A stretch of 64,000 bases of DNA from contig MU128910.1 of assembly GCA_014904985.1 (NCBI GenBank), positions 503,399 to 567,398 on the forward strand, in the 5' to 3' direction. This document shows, one piece after another, positions 13,459 through 25,766 of the stretch; within the stretch, counting starts at the first letter, position 1, and every line of letters starts with the position of its first letter. Source of the DNA: Hydnum rufescens UP504. Lineage: Eukaryota > Basidiomycota > Agaricomycetes > Cantharellales > Hydnaceae. A program made the translations under genes and the position numbers. The notes below the pieces were generated by a model that saw only the letters and a list, made by a program, of their open reading frames with translations, did not search any database and was not told the DNA's origin.

Positions 13459-14094
13459 TTGTAGGCGCCAATCCTCCCCACTGTTACCGTACGAGCAGGA
13501 ATTAAAATACATATATCGGACTGTCCACCAAGCATTCTGTCCAAGATGTACAAAAGTACAGTACAGTGCAGTTGAAAACCGAGATGTGCGCTTTAGATAC
13601 TACCCTGGCTTGGCACAGTCCTCGCCCGATGCCAGAGTCCTTTGTAAAAGCCCCTATCTTACATGGACTCCGCCCCCCATAGCGCCTGTCTATCACCAAA
13701 CACTGAAGCGAAGGGATGAGAACAGACACACACTCCTCAATGAAACGGGGGGCGAGAACAAGATGAGTGAGATCAATGTAGCCTTTCTCCACCAAGGAGT
13801 ACGGGAACCACACCCGAGGCGAGGAAGATGATTGAAAATCAACTCGCTTCGGGGGGAACCTTGGGAGAGGCGATCTTAGTTGCAACCCACAATACAACAT
13901 ACACTTGGCTGAGCGTCGCCCTGCGATAGAGACAGACGGTCAGAGAGACGGAGACAGAAACAAAGGGGTTACAATTCTACACCGCTCTGCAACGTCGGAA
14001 TCAGCGAATGACAAGGGACTGCGGGGACGAGGGTCAAGCATATGCGGAAAGTATCGTGCTATGAGAGATAAATAACGAGGCAAAATTACAGAGG
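13459..14094. other. Convergent intergenic region
   Basis: Lies between the stop codons of the GH47 gene (plus) and the INO80F-like gene (minus). A 186-codon frame on the plus strand overlaps the mannosidase end and has no recognisable content. Presumably holds both 3' ends. Confidence 0.45.
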
Positions 14095-14924
14095 TCATGG
14101 CTGATGATTCGGATAAATGCCACCAGGGCCACTAGCGGAAGGAGCGGGAGGAGGTTGACCACCATACATGTCGTCTGGATTGCCTGGATGCCCATATCCT
14201 TGATAGTGTTCCCCAACAGGGGGCTGTGTGGGCGTAGTGGTGAAACCTTTCGACACTCGAGGTCTCTTGACTACACGTCTCTGACGCTCTTCATCGTGTC
14301 TTCTCTGCTCCTCTTCTTCTTCCCTTCGTTTGAGCGCATTGCCCACATGCTTGGACGATTTGCGCGGGTCCTCGTCGTCATCTTCATCGAGAACTTTCGC
14401 CAGGCTGGAGTAGTCAGGAGGGAGGGACCCACTCATCGGTTGCCGGGGGTAAACGAAGTTACGAGGAAAAGCAGAGGATGGGAGGGGAGGCGCTCCATTG
14501 GCGGCATTGTGGGCAATGATGGCTTCGAGCTCGACCACGCGGTCAAGAAAACCTCTACACCAGTGGTTTGTATAGCCAGAACCCACGCAACAGATGCTCA
14601 CTCACGATTTCTCGTCTTTCAGCCTAACATTTTGCTGCCGCGATCTCTCTAGCTGGGCCAGTGCGTCCTTCCACCTCTGCCGTCGTACCACAGGATTAGA
14701 AAACACAGATCTCGAACGGAAAGGCCATGACTAACGTTCTCCAGCTCGAAGTATTTCGCCTTGAGTTTCCTATATTTGATGAGGTTCTCTGAATGTGCTT
14801 GTTCGAGTGATTTTCCTGGACCAGGCATAGACCCGCCGTTGGCGAAGGCTTCTGGGGGTGGTGGTGGCCCCATGGACACGCCTGGATGGTATCCCTGGGC
14901 TGGAGGGGGGAGGGGGTAGCTCAT
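14095..14924 (-). CDS. INO80F-domain-like nuclear protein
   Basis: Three exons. Exon 1 begins with a proline-rich segment (MSYPLPPPAQGYHPG) and ends in a basic coiled helix NLIKYRKLKAKYFELEN. Exon 2 continues the coil with ALAQLERSRQQNVRLKDEKS, and exon 3 with FLDRVVELEAI. The KYRKLKxKYFELE ... LxxLxRSxxxNxxLxxEKxxxLxRVxELE pattern resembles the INO80F domain of INO80 chromatin-remodelling subunits, as I recall the family. The remainder is disordered: an acidic KVLDEDDDEDP patch, then an E/R-rich segment with a likely nuclear localisation signal (RQRRVVKRPR), then a P/G-rich tail ending YPNHQP. The exon 1 donor (near 14738) and both acceptors keep frame. Family assignment is moderate; the gene structure is good. 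Confidence 0.6.
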
Positions 14925-15341
14925 GTTTGTGGTCGCAACTTGCCCCCGGCGTTTGAACTGAACGGAAGCAGCCCCCGTGCGGCTAGTAAGTCGTGCTCAC
15001 TGCCAGAGCTCAGACCAACTGAAATCGGAATCCATAGATCCGGGTGAAGGCCAGGATTAATAAACGGTATGGCCAGTGGGTTCGAGATATGTGCGGCGTT
15101 GAGTCTCTCCATTCCAGTTGCCTGGTTGCACTCAACGCCCAAGTCTTTCACAACAACGCTGAGGTTCATTAACGATCATTCATAAGAATCCTAACGAGAA
15201 CTCGATACACAACAAGATAGACCGGAAAGGAAGGGTGCGAAGTCACAATCAAAGAAGAAAGTTATAAAGAGAATAAGACTGAGTCCAGGCTCCACGAAGA
15301 ATTAGCTCAGTTTGCAAAGAATATGGGGGTGACTTGCTCAC
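14925..15341. other. Region upstream of the INO80F-like gene and downstream of the Ser-rich gene
   Basis: An 82-codon frame on the minus strand overlaps this interval but has no recognisable content. It presumably holds the promoter and leader of the INO80F-like gene and the 3' end of its neighbour. Confidence 0.35.
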
Positions 15342-18300
15342 TTAATTGAACAGGCCACCAATCGTTTTTCGCCTCCCTTCGCGTGGTCGGTCCTCTCGAG
15401 GAGGATCAAGAGAGGCTCGTGCCTGACGGAACCCCCTTCGGTCCGTCGGCGAGACGACACTGATAGGAGAAGAGAGATCACCGTATGACTCCGATGTTTC
15501 CGATAACGTCCTCTTCCGTTGCTCTCGTTCGGATGTGGGACTATCGGGATCATGGAGGGACGCGGCGATAACGGATCCAGATGACCGACTCAGAGACGAA
15601 GAGTGGGCTCTGTATCCATCAGGTGGGCCAGCCACAACTGATGTCGTGGTGAGCTGCGTAGGCAACGCAGATCCGCCACTTGGCAGTATGGCGGACCCTC
15701 GAACGGTGGCATTCGACGTTGTCGACGTTTTACTCCGCCGAGACCGCTTTTCTGGGGATGAAGTTAGATGCGACTCCGAAGGGACCGTGGAAAGTGGAGG
15801 CCGATCAGAAGAGAATGGATGTGGTCGGGATGGAACACGAACTGAACCAGATTGTGGCCGTGCCGGCGTAGGTGATGAATAGTTTGGGTCGGGGGAAAAT
15901 GAAGAATTGCCAAGGGTAGGGGATTGATCAGACCGCCTGGCTGTGAAGAATTTGCGAGAAGAAAATCCAGAGAATACCCCAGGCTTACGCTCTCGTTCTC
16001 GTTCCCGATAAACGGTCCTTTGTTTGGTTGGCGAAGAAGGGGTGCGAACTAGGCTCATTGAAGTAGAAGAGCGCACATACGGCTCCAAGCCAAGATCAAC
16101 ACGCTTCCCCCTTCCACTCCCGAATTCACGATATGCATCGAGACTACGGCGACTGTCAAGACTTCTACGCCCACCATCTGAGCTATTTTGACTCTCCGAG
16201 ACCCAGCGGTTATCCAATCGCCCCCACTCGTCAGAAGCAGAATCTGCGTCTCCCAACCGACGTAGGCCATCGAGACTGTTACGGGACGACGCGGTTATAT
16301 CATCATTCGAACCCGCTGACCCTGCGCGACGATGCTGAGTCGCATTGTCTCGAAGGATCTTTCCAAAGGACAAGAAAAACACTGTCAAAGTGCGTACGAG
16401 CTCGTCACTGATCTTCATATTCTCGCGGAATTCACCCCCCACACTCTTCCAAAGTTCTGCAACCAGCAAGTGACCTTCATCCTCCGACGAAGAGACCTCA
16501 GCTTCAATATGCTCCTCCAACGCGCTCGACGTCGCCACCCGCAGGCGGGAATTGAGGATGCGGGAGTTTTCGACAAGAGCCTGAGCAGACCGTATGCAGT
16601 CATTCGCTTGAGAAGCTGATGAAGGAGGAAGCCGAGAAAGATGGCCTTCAAGCATGGCAAGGGCATCCATGAGGATATCGGGGTGATGTCGCACCCTTGT
16701 GACCGAAGGGCTTAGCGGGTCGGCAAGATTTGCAGTAGTCCCACCTCGCCCGAAGGTAGGAGAGCCTCGTGGACGCTCGCCTCCGGGATCTTGAGGGGAT
16801 GCACGGGCTTGAGACAAAGCTCGCTGTGGAATGGGAAGGATGCGTGATGGGTCATCATGAGCGTAAGTACCAGCTGAGGTTGACGGGCGACTCGGTCCCA
16901 CGGCGTCGCGAATATTCTGTTGGAACCTCTGGGCACTGGAAGACGCTATGTGATCAGTGGAATCTCGATGATGCAGAACCTCAGGGGAGCGTTCGTCATC
17001 GCCTCCATGGCCATCGCGACTCGGGGGGCGGAAGGCAGTACGAATCGGTTCCGAAATCCGGGAACCATTCGCCCAGCTCGCTCTCACACCTTTCTGGGAG
17101 CTAGGGGTGAATACAGACTCAGTCCGCTCCCTCCGAGGACTTAGTCCAGCTGCTTTGAAGCCCTCGCCCACAAGGCTTCGCCCGCCGCCACCAGATGTAG
17201 TAGCAATGGGACTCTCTGCGCTGCCCCCGCGGCGTTCGTACCGGTGAGGCACCTCGGTGGCAGACCCGCCACTGGCACTCGCTTCACTCGCCCATCGGGA
17301 ATGACTACCAGCTGAACGAAGACTTGGCTCCCGTACGGTTGACGGCCGAACTTGCCTGGCATTGCGACGTGACGCACTTGTTTCTCCCCGGGACCTGGTG
17401 GGGGAGCCACCATTCAGCCCGGAACGTGGAGAATCAAAACGACGTGTAGATGGGGTGGAAGGAGGAAATCGATGACGATCAGCTGTAGAGACCTCCGGAG
17501 ACAAGGATCCCGAATTAAGTGTCGAATCCTAAGCACATGAGATGTAAGCCATGCAGAAATGCAAGGAGATCAAATAACGCACCTTTTCCTCGGAGCTTTG
17601 AGCGCCCCCTCTCGGAATTCTTGGGGGAGAGGTGCTCTACGTGGATTCTTCTTGTAGCGAGATGTACCAAAGGGCGCTGAAAGCGTATCTTCATCTCTCC
17701 TTGATTCTCTTGAGACAGACAACGGTTCTTCATGAGCCTCACTGGATTGACGCAGTGTATTTGGCTGTGAGGTAAAGGTAGGCGGAGGGGATGGCGCTGA
17801 CACCATTCTGCGCCTAATACTCCCCCTTACTGGGCTACTTCGACGAGGATTCGCGGGAGGCGTACTTGAGAAGTCGTCGGATGAGCGACGCTCTTTCTCA
17901 GTATCCGAGCCCGAGACGAGATCCACCTCCTGAGCGAGATCGTGCGAAGGAGCGAAGAGAAGGAGATGGGGATAATGAATGACTATCCGAAGACTTGGGC
18001 ATGAGAGGGGATGGTTCCCGTGAGAAGGGACGATGACTTTGGAGCGGTTGGGGAGATTTACTGCTCATTCTATTGCCGGATGTGATCGCTGCAAGCTTGT
18101 CTAGCACGATTCTATTCCGGTCTGCGAGAGTTTTAGCTCGAGAGAGAGTACCCCCGCTGACCTTACTGGATCGAGAAATCGCACTACCAGAGGACCCTGT
18201 CCCTGTTGAGCGTTTATCATCAGATAACCGCGCAGTATGGTCTTCATCATAGTCATCAGTTCGTTTACGGCGATATCGATCGCCCTCGTCATCTTCATGA

Positions 18301-18574
18301 TAGTCGTTATACGATGATCGAGATTCGGGCCTCTTTCCTTTCTCGGTTGAGGAAGAGTTCATGGTAGTCCTACTCCGAGCAGCTTGACGCCCAGAGTCCC
18401 ACTGTCACCAGTGCTTCCACTTCCGTCGTTAGAGTTTGTGTGCGGGGGGGATGGCAAATAAGCAGTGCGCTCCGTTGAACTCGGTGGTTCCTTGAGAAAG
18501 TCCAATTTCCCCACGAAGATGGCAGAAAGTGGGCGAGGCTGGGAAGTGGGCAACCTCGGGCGCGGTAGCGACAT
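15342..18574 (-). CDS. Large Ser/Arg/Pro-rich low-complexity protein, function unknown
   Basis: I infer one gene. The ATG at 18574 starts MSLPRPRLPTSQPRP, then FVGKLDFLKEPPSSTERTAYL. Exon 2 (18362-17900) has an acidic/basic start (YHEDDEGDRYRRKR) and LSRAKTLADRNRIVLDKLAAI. A third coding block (to about 17580) and a long final exon of about 720 codons follow, ending RRKTIGGLFN-stop. Most of it is disordered with many SP, RS and TP motifs typical of phosphoproteins. One probably folded helical segment lies around 16680-16370 (DALAMLEGHLSRLPPSSA ... ELVRTLTVFFLSFGKILRD). Frame changes near 17900-17926 and at the 17570/17515 junction are not explained by an ideal intron (the best donor has the wrong phase), so an alternative donor or a frameshift is involved. 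I do not recognise the family. Confidence 0.6.
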
Positions 18575-21059
18575 CGACGAACGCTCAGGACATGTATACC
18601 AATGGAAAGGGTTTGAGGAGAGATGTAGTTTTAGTTGTCGAACACGCGGCAACCAGATTTGGTTCCGGCAGCAGGGTTGTCAAAGGAATATGGCAGCCGC
18701 CCTCTGCTGTAATATCCATCCTCTCTGAAACTAGAATGGAACTTAGCTTCGTGCCCTTGATGGTTGTCGTTGTTGCGGTGCAAAATTTTATCCGAATGAA
18801 TCCTGGCAAGGATCCGGTTGAGCACGCACTGAACTTCGAAGCTTCACGTGTTCACAATTGTACAACAGTATCGTTGGCAGGCTTCTCACTTGTGCCCATA
18901 TTTCTTTCGGATAATCAGTGCCATCCTCGAGAACACAGTAGGGACGTGCCATGGCCCAGCACATTGGCATTATTTGCATGCGATTATTATTATTCTGTGC
19001 TTTCAGGGGGGAAATTGAACCATTATTCCCACCTTATAGGCCCATGAAATGATATCTAGAAGACTCCATAGCTCCTGTTCTAGCTCTCGTGTCCGTATGA
19101 AGGTTGGCTTGTTGACCAAGACCAATCACTATCCCGCTCCATGATAACATTCCGCAAGCTTGGCGCTATCCCATGGATGAGACGGGCGAAGTGGACGCTT
19201 CCCAAAAGATCGAAATCAAGGAGGGCAGTTGTTGGTAGTTGCAGAGGATCTCCGCCATGGGTATTGGATCAGCGGGCTGTCCGCATTCGAGGAGACCAAT
19301 TGTGATCATTATACTGCTATCGACCAAATCCTCGAAAGAATCTGGGAAAATTAACCCCCGGCCCCCTTGAAACCAGTATGAGCATCGATAGTTGGCGTTG
19401 GTGACGAGGCAGTGGAAAATTGGTCTGGCTGGTGTTTTGTGAACTCTGAAAATTTAAGGAGCTCCTCTCGCGCGAACATGGGGCGAAACGTGGCACTAGG
19501 GAATTGGGGCGTACTAAGAGGCCCATTCAAGAGTTTGAAGCCGTGTCTTTCAACACGAATCCCGACTGACAAACCAACCATTGATGAGGCGCCAGCGACC
19601 CGGGTGCAAAATCTGCAGCCATTGGGGCTGTTCCCTGCTTGGGGATTCGCTTCTTATTTACAGTCTATAAAACGTCAGTATCCGATGGGGTTGCGCGCGA
19701 CAGGAAGGCCGCTGCATTTTCCGTTGCCGAGCCCAGAGTTTCGCCAGTCATTGAGAACATCGATATTTCGCTTTGTATGGAGCAATGACACTGACAGGGT
19801 TCTGGGTAGGGTACACAGTGGGCTCATCTACCTGCGAATGTCTTCCAGTTTGGAGGAATTTTGTACGCCCATAAGGTATTCCGTCTCATGCCAGGGACAA
19901 GATGAATTAAATGAGAGGGAAAGGAGTCCAGTCCCCGTGTCTGTCGTTAGACACGGTTGGCGGGAAGAAGTTGGATGGCATGCTAAGACGATCGCTCCCA
20001 GAATGGCCTGACCAGAGCAGAATGACAAGAAGTCGAAGTGAAATTGTGGCGGTTGCTGTTTGATGAAGTGCTTCAACGTATCGCCCTACAGAAATTATAC
20101 AGCACCGGTATCAAAACGCAAGACCTAGGCATTATTGCGGTGCACCGCCTTTGGCACCTTAGGTTTCTCTAGAGTCTTGCAGAAAGGACTGAACAGGGTA
20201 TTGGGTGTAAGAACGAAGTCATCTGTTGACGTTATCAACATGGACCTTGGAACCATATCGGCTTCAGGCCCATACTGCAGGTAAACGTACGCGACATCCA
20301 AATCAGGATCATTTTCGAAGGGATCTTTGGTGCTAATCTACGAGAGCAAGGCACTTCGACGGTATGGATTACGTCCCGCATCATTTGTGCGATTGCGGCG
20401 ACAGGTATGCCTACCGCGAAGTTTCCGATTCACGGAGATCATGCATGCTTTCGATACTGTCAACAATATGGATGAAATTGGCCGCTCTTCAGAGATCTGG
20501 TGGTCGCTCCATCCCCTCATGGCTGACGTCCACTATATTCATAGCACAGTCAAGTCTGGGATTGATATCGCGCATTCTCGCCTGGTCCGAACAATTAAAT
20601 CATCAACGATCTCTATAAGAGCCATAAGCAACTACAGCGCACCGCAGCATCTCAATAGAGGAAAATGAGGGTCACACCTTGCCAATTGTGGTGGGCATAA
20701 TCTACCAGAGAGCCGATCTTGGATAAGTGTCGACAACAAATCGCGACTGAGGGAAGGTACAATGGGGCTGGAATAGATATGCTTCAAATGTTGGAAAATG
20801 TGCTCCGAGAACGCGACGGTTCTTGTTGGTGGAAATTTCCGGGGCTTTCATCCGTCCCGAGCTAATGGTCAACGCCACGCACAGTACTGAATGGATCGAA
20901 TGGAAGATATAGACAAACAAGGCCCATCTCTACCTTTCCTAGGGGCAAGAAAGGCCAACCTTTGGTAAACATCAGCCCACAGTGCCTTTGTCTGTTGCCA
21001 CCCGGTTACCCTGTCCCCTACTATACATATACCCCCGCTATTCGCACTGCTTTGTTTCA
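18575..21059. other. Poorly resolved region with possible minus-strand exons
   Basis: No family recognised. On the minus strand two stretches look protein-like: 19581-19351 (SVGIRVERHGFKLLNGPLS ... FREELLKFSEF-like) followed in another frame by DLVDSSIMITIGLLECGQP (about 19330-19240), and 20340-20140 with DLDVAYVYLQYGPEADMVPR. They could be exons of one spliced unknown gene or a decayed one. On the plus strand only short unconvincing frames occur. Confidence 0.25.
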
Positions 21060-22919
21060 AAATCTCGCACTCCTCACATCCGTTGGACTCGATCTCTCAT
21101 GAAGCCCGAAGAAAACCTCCAGCTTTATTGCTCGAAAGCCACACTCCAAGAAATCCCGCCACCACCTGATGTATCCTTGCCTCACCCTGGCGAGTTTTCG
21201 GGGGGGTTAGATTTATATACCATGGCCGATCCACGCCGCGACCTTAGTTATATCTATTCCGTTGGTGATGTCTTCGACCAGCGGGTCCTTGACTGTACGT
21301 ATCCACTTAGTACTCACTTCCTGGTGTCGGACCATCCGACTTACTCTGCGCATTGGTTTAAGACCAAGCACATATACCCGATGATCCCATAGGACGTTCC
21401 AGAACCCTCCGCTATGGAACGAATAATCATACCCGCAGGCGCTCCATTTAGCGTAGCGCCTGTGATGTTCGGGGATGACTTTCAGCACCCGATAGAGGCG
21501 ATCCGATCTGCAGTATCCTTGGCCGCCCTTGTTACAGTGCGAAGGATCGTGCACCTTGTTTCGCCTCAGTCGAAATGCTTCACTGTGCAAAACGCGACCG
21601 CGAACTCTGATATTGAGCAGGGAATGGCGCTGCTGACTTGGGCAGATGGGAAAGTTCGCTCGAACGTGCCAAATGCCCCAAAGCCTGAGTGTTGCACCAC
21701 ATTCTTTATATTTGAGCCTTGGTAAAAGAACCACTTGTTGTTTAGCTCGTCCCAGACGCTCATGATATGCTCTCTCCCTCAGGACTCTTGCAGATGAGGA
21801 TTTTCGGTTGTTTACGGAACAAAAGAGGGTGCGCAACTCTGTCAGACGAGATGGATACATCTCGAGAGACTTCCGGCATGGCGATCGATTATGGGGTATG
21901 GTGAGTTGAGAATGGGGTCATGGCGGACGACATGTTAAATTATGAAAATGAAGATTCACGACCGTTGCCACCGACTTGGCTGCCGATGGTTTGTGGTCAC
22001 AACGTATAATACATGGGCCTTCGGTGTGTTTTCCAAAGGTAATCCAAGAGTGCTAAGTCAGTATAGTCGTTTTCTTGACATGCATTTTTCGTAGGGTGGA
22101 CGTCGGCATTCATCACACGACCAAAGCCATATTGCAGTGTGGCACCCACAATCCTGCAATGTCTCGTCTATTGGATTCAGTCTTCCATGGATTGTTCTGG
22201 GAAATGGGACATTGACGAGGTCAGTGTTGGTGTGCGTCCCCCATCTCACTATGATATCAGCTCCCGTAAACGCGGCGTGGAAGATGAGGACCTCGTTGTT
22301 CCCACTAAAACACGGCGTCGATCATCATACGCTCTCCCATCCCGCGTGTGCTCAGTGAGCGATTTCGCGTTCACGGACGAAACAGCGGCCCTGGCGGTCG
22401 CTCTCGCCCGATAGCGTCTCTTGATGCTCCCATTCGTCCTCTTTTGTTCGTTCTATTTGTTTATCCCGATCGTCAATTCTCATGTGCGTTCGCTTTCTTC
22501 CTCCCACGCCTATCGGTCTGGGCCTAATATAGGTTGCACTTGAAGATGCCGAGTTCTTCGCCAGATTAAACCCTTTATCCATTCCTCTGTCCATGTACCC
22601 CGTTCTTGGTAATGGTGCCGCCATCCACGGCGTCGTTTTGCGTAATCCCACGCCATCAAACGTCGATCCTGTGAAAGCTCACGGCCGAGCCCTCTTCGAC
22701 TCCCCTCCAAGCCCGTCCAAGGGCCCTCCTCTAGGAAATCTCCCCAAATGTTCTCCAGGGAAGATGGACCGCATCGCCTCATGGAGGGGAACACTAATAA
22801 GGGAAGGAAAGAAGAAAGCTGAGGTGGAGGATTTAGACGATCTACGCAGTCAGACAAGTGGAGCAGGCCCATCGATGACTGCTGAGGAGCGCACTGGGCT
22901 CCGCCAAGGCTCTCGGTGA
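21060..22919 (+). CDS. Candidate multi-exon gene of unknown function
   Basis: A chain of plus-strand segments reads like protein and is separated by plausible introns: MKPEENLQLYCSKATLQEI ... IYSVGDVFDQRVLD (21099-21294, donor GTACGT), then after a TAG acceptor MERIIIPAGAPFSVAPVMF ... LTWADGKVRSNVPNAPK (to about 21720), then DEDFRLFTEQKRVRNSVRRD (about 21790-21850), then VDVGIHHTTKAILQCGT ... LLDSVFHGLFWEMG (about 22096-22210), then a basic Ser-rich part (ISSRKRGVEDEDLVVPTKTR) and possibly a last P-rich exon to 22919. Between FWEMG and the next part the frame changes without an obvious intron. I do not recognise the family, and both ends are uncertain. Confidence 0.4.
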
Positions 22920-24168
22920 TGTCGCCACTGTAACCTTACTCCTATGTCACTAGCGAATAAATCCTGCCAGAGATACTCCTTTTGGATGGGACCTCTCCTT
23001 GAGCTCGCCGGGGAATCACCCTCAGATTTTTCACTGCGCAAACTCGAAAGTGAGCCAACATTGGATTGGGATTTGTTTCAAGGTTTGTTGGAAGAATGTA
23101 AATGCTGTGGTGATGCTGTTCCAATTCCACACTGCTTTGGTTCTTGATTTGCCCGCAATTGATCATGGGTGGATAATCGATGGTATTCGCCTTTTATGGA
23201 GAGTAGTGAGTGTGATATCATCGGGTTGTTACTTGCTGAGTTCTAAAGCAATTAATCCCTGTTTGTTTCATGATCAATATCACCTCATTTGTTGGCAGCT
23301 CCAATGAGCACACTTTGGGCTGACTTTCTGTAACCAATAGTCCAAGGTGGTGGGCGACTTACCACGTGACTTTGGCGCCAGGCGCTTTTCTTGTCGAACC
23401 TCCTATCTGAACACAATCTAGCATGAACAAATAAAACGGTAACCTCGTCAGCTCCGCCAAACACTGGTATTTGAGACCTCTGATGCATCCGGCTATTTGG
23501 CTGTTCTTGGCCACAGTAATCACGAGTAGCTTGATTACCATTTGATGGTGCCTAAAAGTCCAAACCTTCAATATGAGAAAGAGGATCCGATTCCTCTTGG
23601 GGTAGAAGGAAAGAAGGGGGCCAAATGTGAGACTCCTAGCCAGTTCCTTTACTAAATAATAGCATACCGGTTTGGAGCAGTTCCGCCCACCCAACAAGAA
23701 ACAGAAAACAAGCCATAAAGACACGTAGGAGTCTTCCTAGGGGCACACTTCGGGAGTGTCTAATTGTAGTATCCTACCGTATCTTATACTGGCTGGCTGT
23801 CCTTCAATTGTGAGATGCTTCGATGATTTATTGCTTGGCTTTATTGATCAATGAAAGAAGTCCTTCGTTCTTTGTTACCTTCTAATTGACTATTGCATCA
23901 GACACCCTTTCTCATTGTTTGGACATCGCGTGCGGCTCAGAAATGAAATCGAGGGTCAACATGACCTTTGGATTTGATGATCAATTCCTAGATGGAGGAT
24001 GTCAGAAATGGTTTCTCTGCCTTTTCTGATGGCAATGGTTTAAGTCATTCGACTTGGTCCTTTGTCCCAGTCACTGGAATGGCTGCCGGTGGGGATACAA
24101 TCACCTCGATCCATAGGTGCATCCGAGTCGGATGCGGATTGGATACGCGGGAAATCGCGAAGTCACGG
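22920..24168. other. Gene-free AT-richer region
   Basis: Short frames only. The frame preceding CMC1 is open upstream of its ATG back to 23992 but has no conserved content, so I treat it as leader or promoter. Confidence 0.4.
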
Positions 24169-24677
24169 ATGCACGCGATGGATACACTCTCTAGACGTGA
24201 AGAGGAAACACTGCTCAAGTCCACCAAGGAGCGGGCATTGAAAGAGTGTGACCCTGTAGTAAGAGGCATGTATCTATTCTCTGAATGCGTGGGGCTCGTG
24301 TGCCCGTCGTAAAAGCAATAACATCGATCCTACAGAATTCGCTGAATGTGCCACTGGACGAACTATCTCTGTGGTGTGGGCTTGTAGGGGCGAATACCGC
24401 GCCCTTCAGACATGTATGCAAAGGTTGTGAGTATTCGTATAATATATTTTCTATCTTGCGAAAGCCCCAGTAGACCCAGACTTTGACTAGCACGAACAAG
24501 GAAGAAATGGACAAGGTGCGAGCAGAGTATATTCGTCTAAGACGGCATTCGATTCAGGAGGGTGGAGTCATGGGGCCTTCAAATTCATCCGCCCAGTGCG
24601 TAACGACAGCCTACTGTTTGCCGACTGTCATAATGTAACTATTCTGTTTAACCAGACAGAATGGACCCCCCCAGTAA
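24169..24677 (+). CDS. COX assembly mitochondrial protein CMC1
   Basis: Small twin-CX9C protein of the mitochondrial intermembrane space, needed for copper handling and cytochrome c oxidase (Cox1) assembly; imported by the Mia40 relay. The protein starts MHAMDTLSRREEETLLKS, then ALKECDPVVREFAEC gives the first C-x9-C, and VVWACRGEYRALQTCM the second, followed by NKEEMDKVRAEYIRLRR. Four exons: intron 1 at 24266-24335 needs a GC donor (GCATGT), intron 2 starts GTGAGT near 24428, and intron 3 (GTGCGT to ACCAG) ends at 24655. The last exon gives QNGPPQ-stop. A second in-frame ATG lies three codons downstream. All four cysteines are present and length is normal for the family. High confidence. Confidence 0.88.
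24266..24335 (+). other. Non-canonical GC-AG intron in CMC1
   Basis: The exon ends AAGAG and the intron begins GCATGT and ends CTACAG. Only this donor joins DPVVR to EFAEC in frame, as the conserved family motif demands. The two nearby GT dinucleotides (24256, 24259) give the wrong phase and lose the motif. Confidence 0.75.
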
Positions 24678-25344
24678 GTAGGTATTCGTTGCCCAATGAG
24701 GTGTGTGCGATATAGATATCTTCCTGAATTGGCTTCATAACACCTATTTCTTCTACTCTCCTAATAGCAAGAGTAGGGCTCTTCACTCGCGTATGGCTGG
24801 GTGACCGCTCGATCCTAAGCTCATCGGCCCACCAATTACGTTGGGGAATGGCCCTTCTAGTGTTGTTAGTGTATTGAGGCTCTACTATTCAAGCAGTCTT
24901 CCCGGTGTGCTGGGAGTCCACCCTTCCTCCCTGAGTTGATGTTTCTGGCTTGGAACTGGTCCATGGCTCTATTGACAGCGGAGGGTATATGCAAGTGCAA
25001 TCTCACGGTGCGACAGAACGTATGTCATGGACAGTTGCCCCACTGTGTCGGCTGTATTCCAGAAGCGCCCTCGCGTGACTGGCGCATCACCATGATTGGT
25101 TCATTGCTGTGGGCTTACCCACTCTAATCGCCTAATGGCGCAGCACATCGTTGGCATGAGAGGTGTGACTGCAGGTGGCGCTGAGCCGTGAGAGGGGTTT
25201 CCCCCCGCCCACTGGCTTCCCTGGACAATCTCATAATCTCAAAGGCCCAACGTTAAAATCCCTGGCGTGTAATCGACGAAATTACACGGTGTCTGAATGA
25301 GTGGCTGTGACACTGTGTACACGGAGATTCCCGCTGTTTGCCCA
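24678..25344. other. Intergenic region between CMC1 and MOCS2A
   Basis: No gene recognised. It holds the CMC1 3' end and the MOCS2A promoter. Two open frames on either strand lack motifs. Confidence 0.4.
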
Positions 25345-25647
25345 ATGGAACTGCCCGCCAAAGCATCGATTACGGTGTTGTACTTTGCGGGTGCCCTTAC
25401 TGCCACAGGGCTCTTTTCCGAGACAATACCCATTCCCCTTGACGCCGGTGGTGGCACACCTGGTCTCCCACTATCCAATCTCTCGTCAATCCTCTCTGAA
25501 CGCCATTCGAAGTCCAATCTGAGAAGTATCCTTGAAACAAGCGCATGGAGCGTCGATACCGAGATGATTGACCCAGATGATGTGTCAACCATCATATTGA
25601 AAGGCGGTGAGGAGGTCGCCGTGATTTGCCCGGTATCGGGAGGTTGA
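25345..25647 (+). CDS. Molybdopterin synthase sulfur carrier subunit (MoaD/MOCS2A type)
   Basis: Ubiquitin-fold sulfur carrier. Its C-terminal glycine is adenylated and thiocarboxylated by the MOCS3/Uba4-type enzyme, and it donates sulfur to precursor Z within molybdopterin synthase in the cytosol. The single-exon protein has the MoaD beta-grasp start ITVLYFAGALTATG, a mid region LSSILSERHSKSNLRSILE, then SWSVDTEM-like sequence and the terminal EEVAVICPVSGG. The Gly-Gly end directly before the stop is diagnostic. I prefer the ATG at 25345 (about 100 residues, near family length). An in-frame ATG at 25297 would add 16 residues without conservation. A long open frame on the opposite strand is its shadow. 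Implies the fungus makes molybdenum cofactor. Confidence 0.85.
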   Translation: MELPAKASITVLYFAGALTATGLFSETIPIPLDAGGGTPGLPLSNLSSILSERHSKSNLRSILETSAWSVDTEMIDPDDVSTIILKGGEEVAVICPVSGG

Positions 25648-25766
25648 GATACGGTAAGCTGGGCTGATTTTCTGGCTCTTAAGGTGTTAACCAAGCGCTT
25701 TACGATTACAAGGAACCCGTAGGCAACAATAGTAAATGTACTATAACAATCTAGAGCGAAATGGCA

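Noticed and set aside
21213..21860. 215-codon minus-strand frame
   Set aside because: It lies opposite the better plus-strand exon chain, is rich in Arg/His/Cys in the manner of an antisense shadow, and shows no motif.
25239..25694. 151-codon minus-strand frame over MOCS2A
   Set aside because: It is the shadow of the MoaD-type gene, whose ITVLYFA start and Gly-Gly end are unmistakable on the plus strand.
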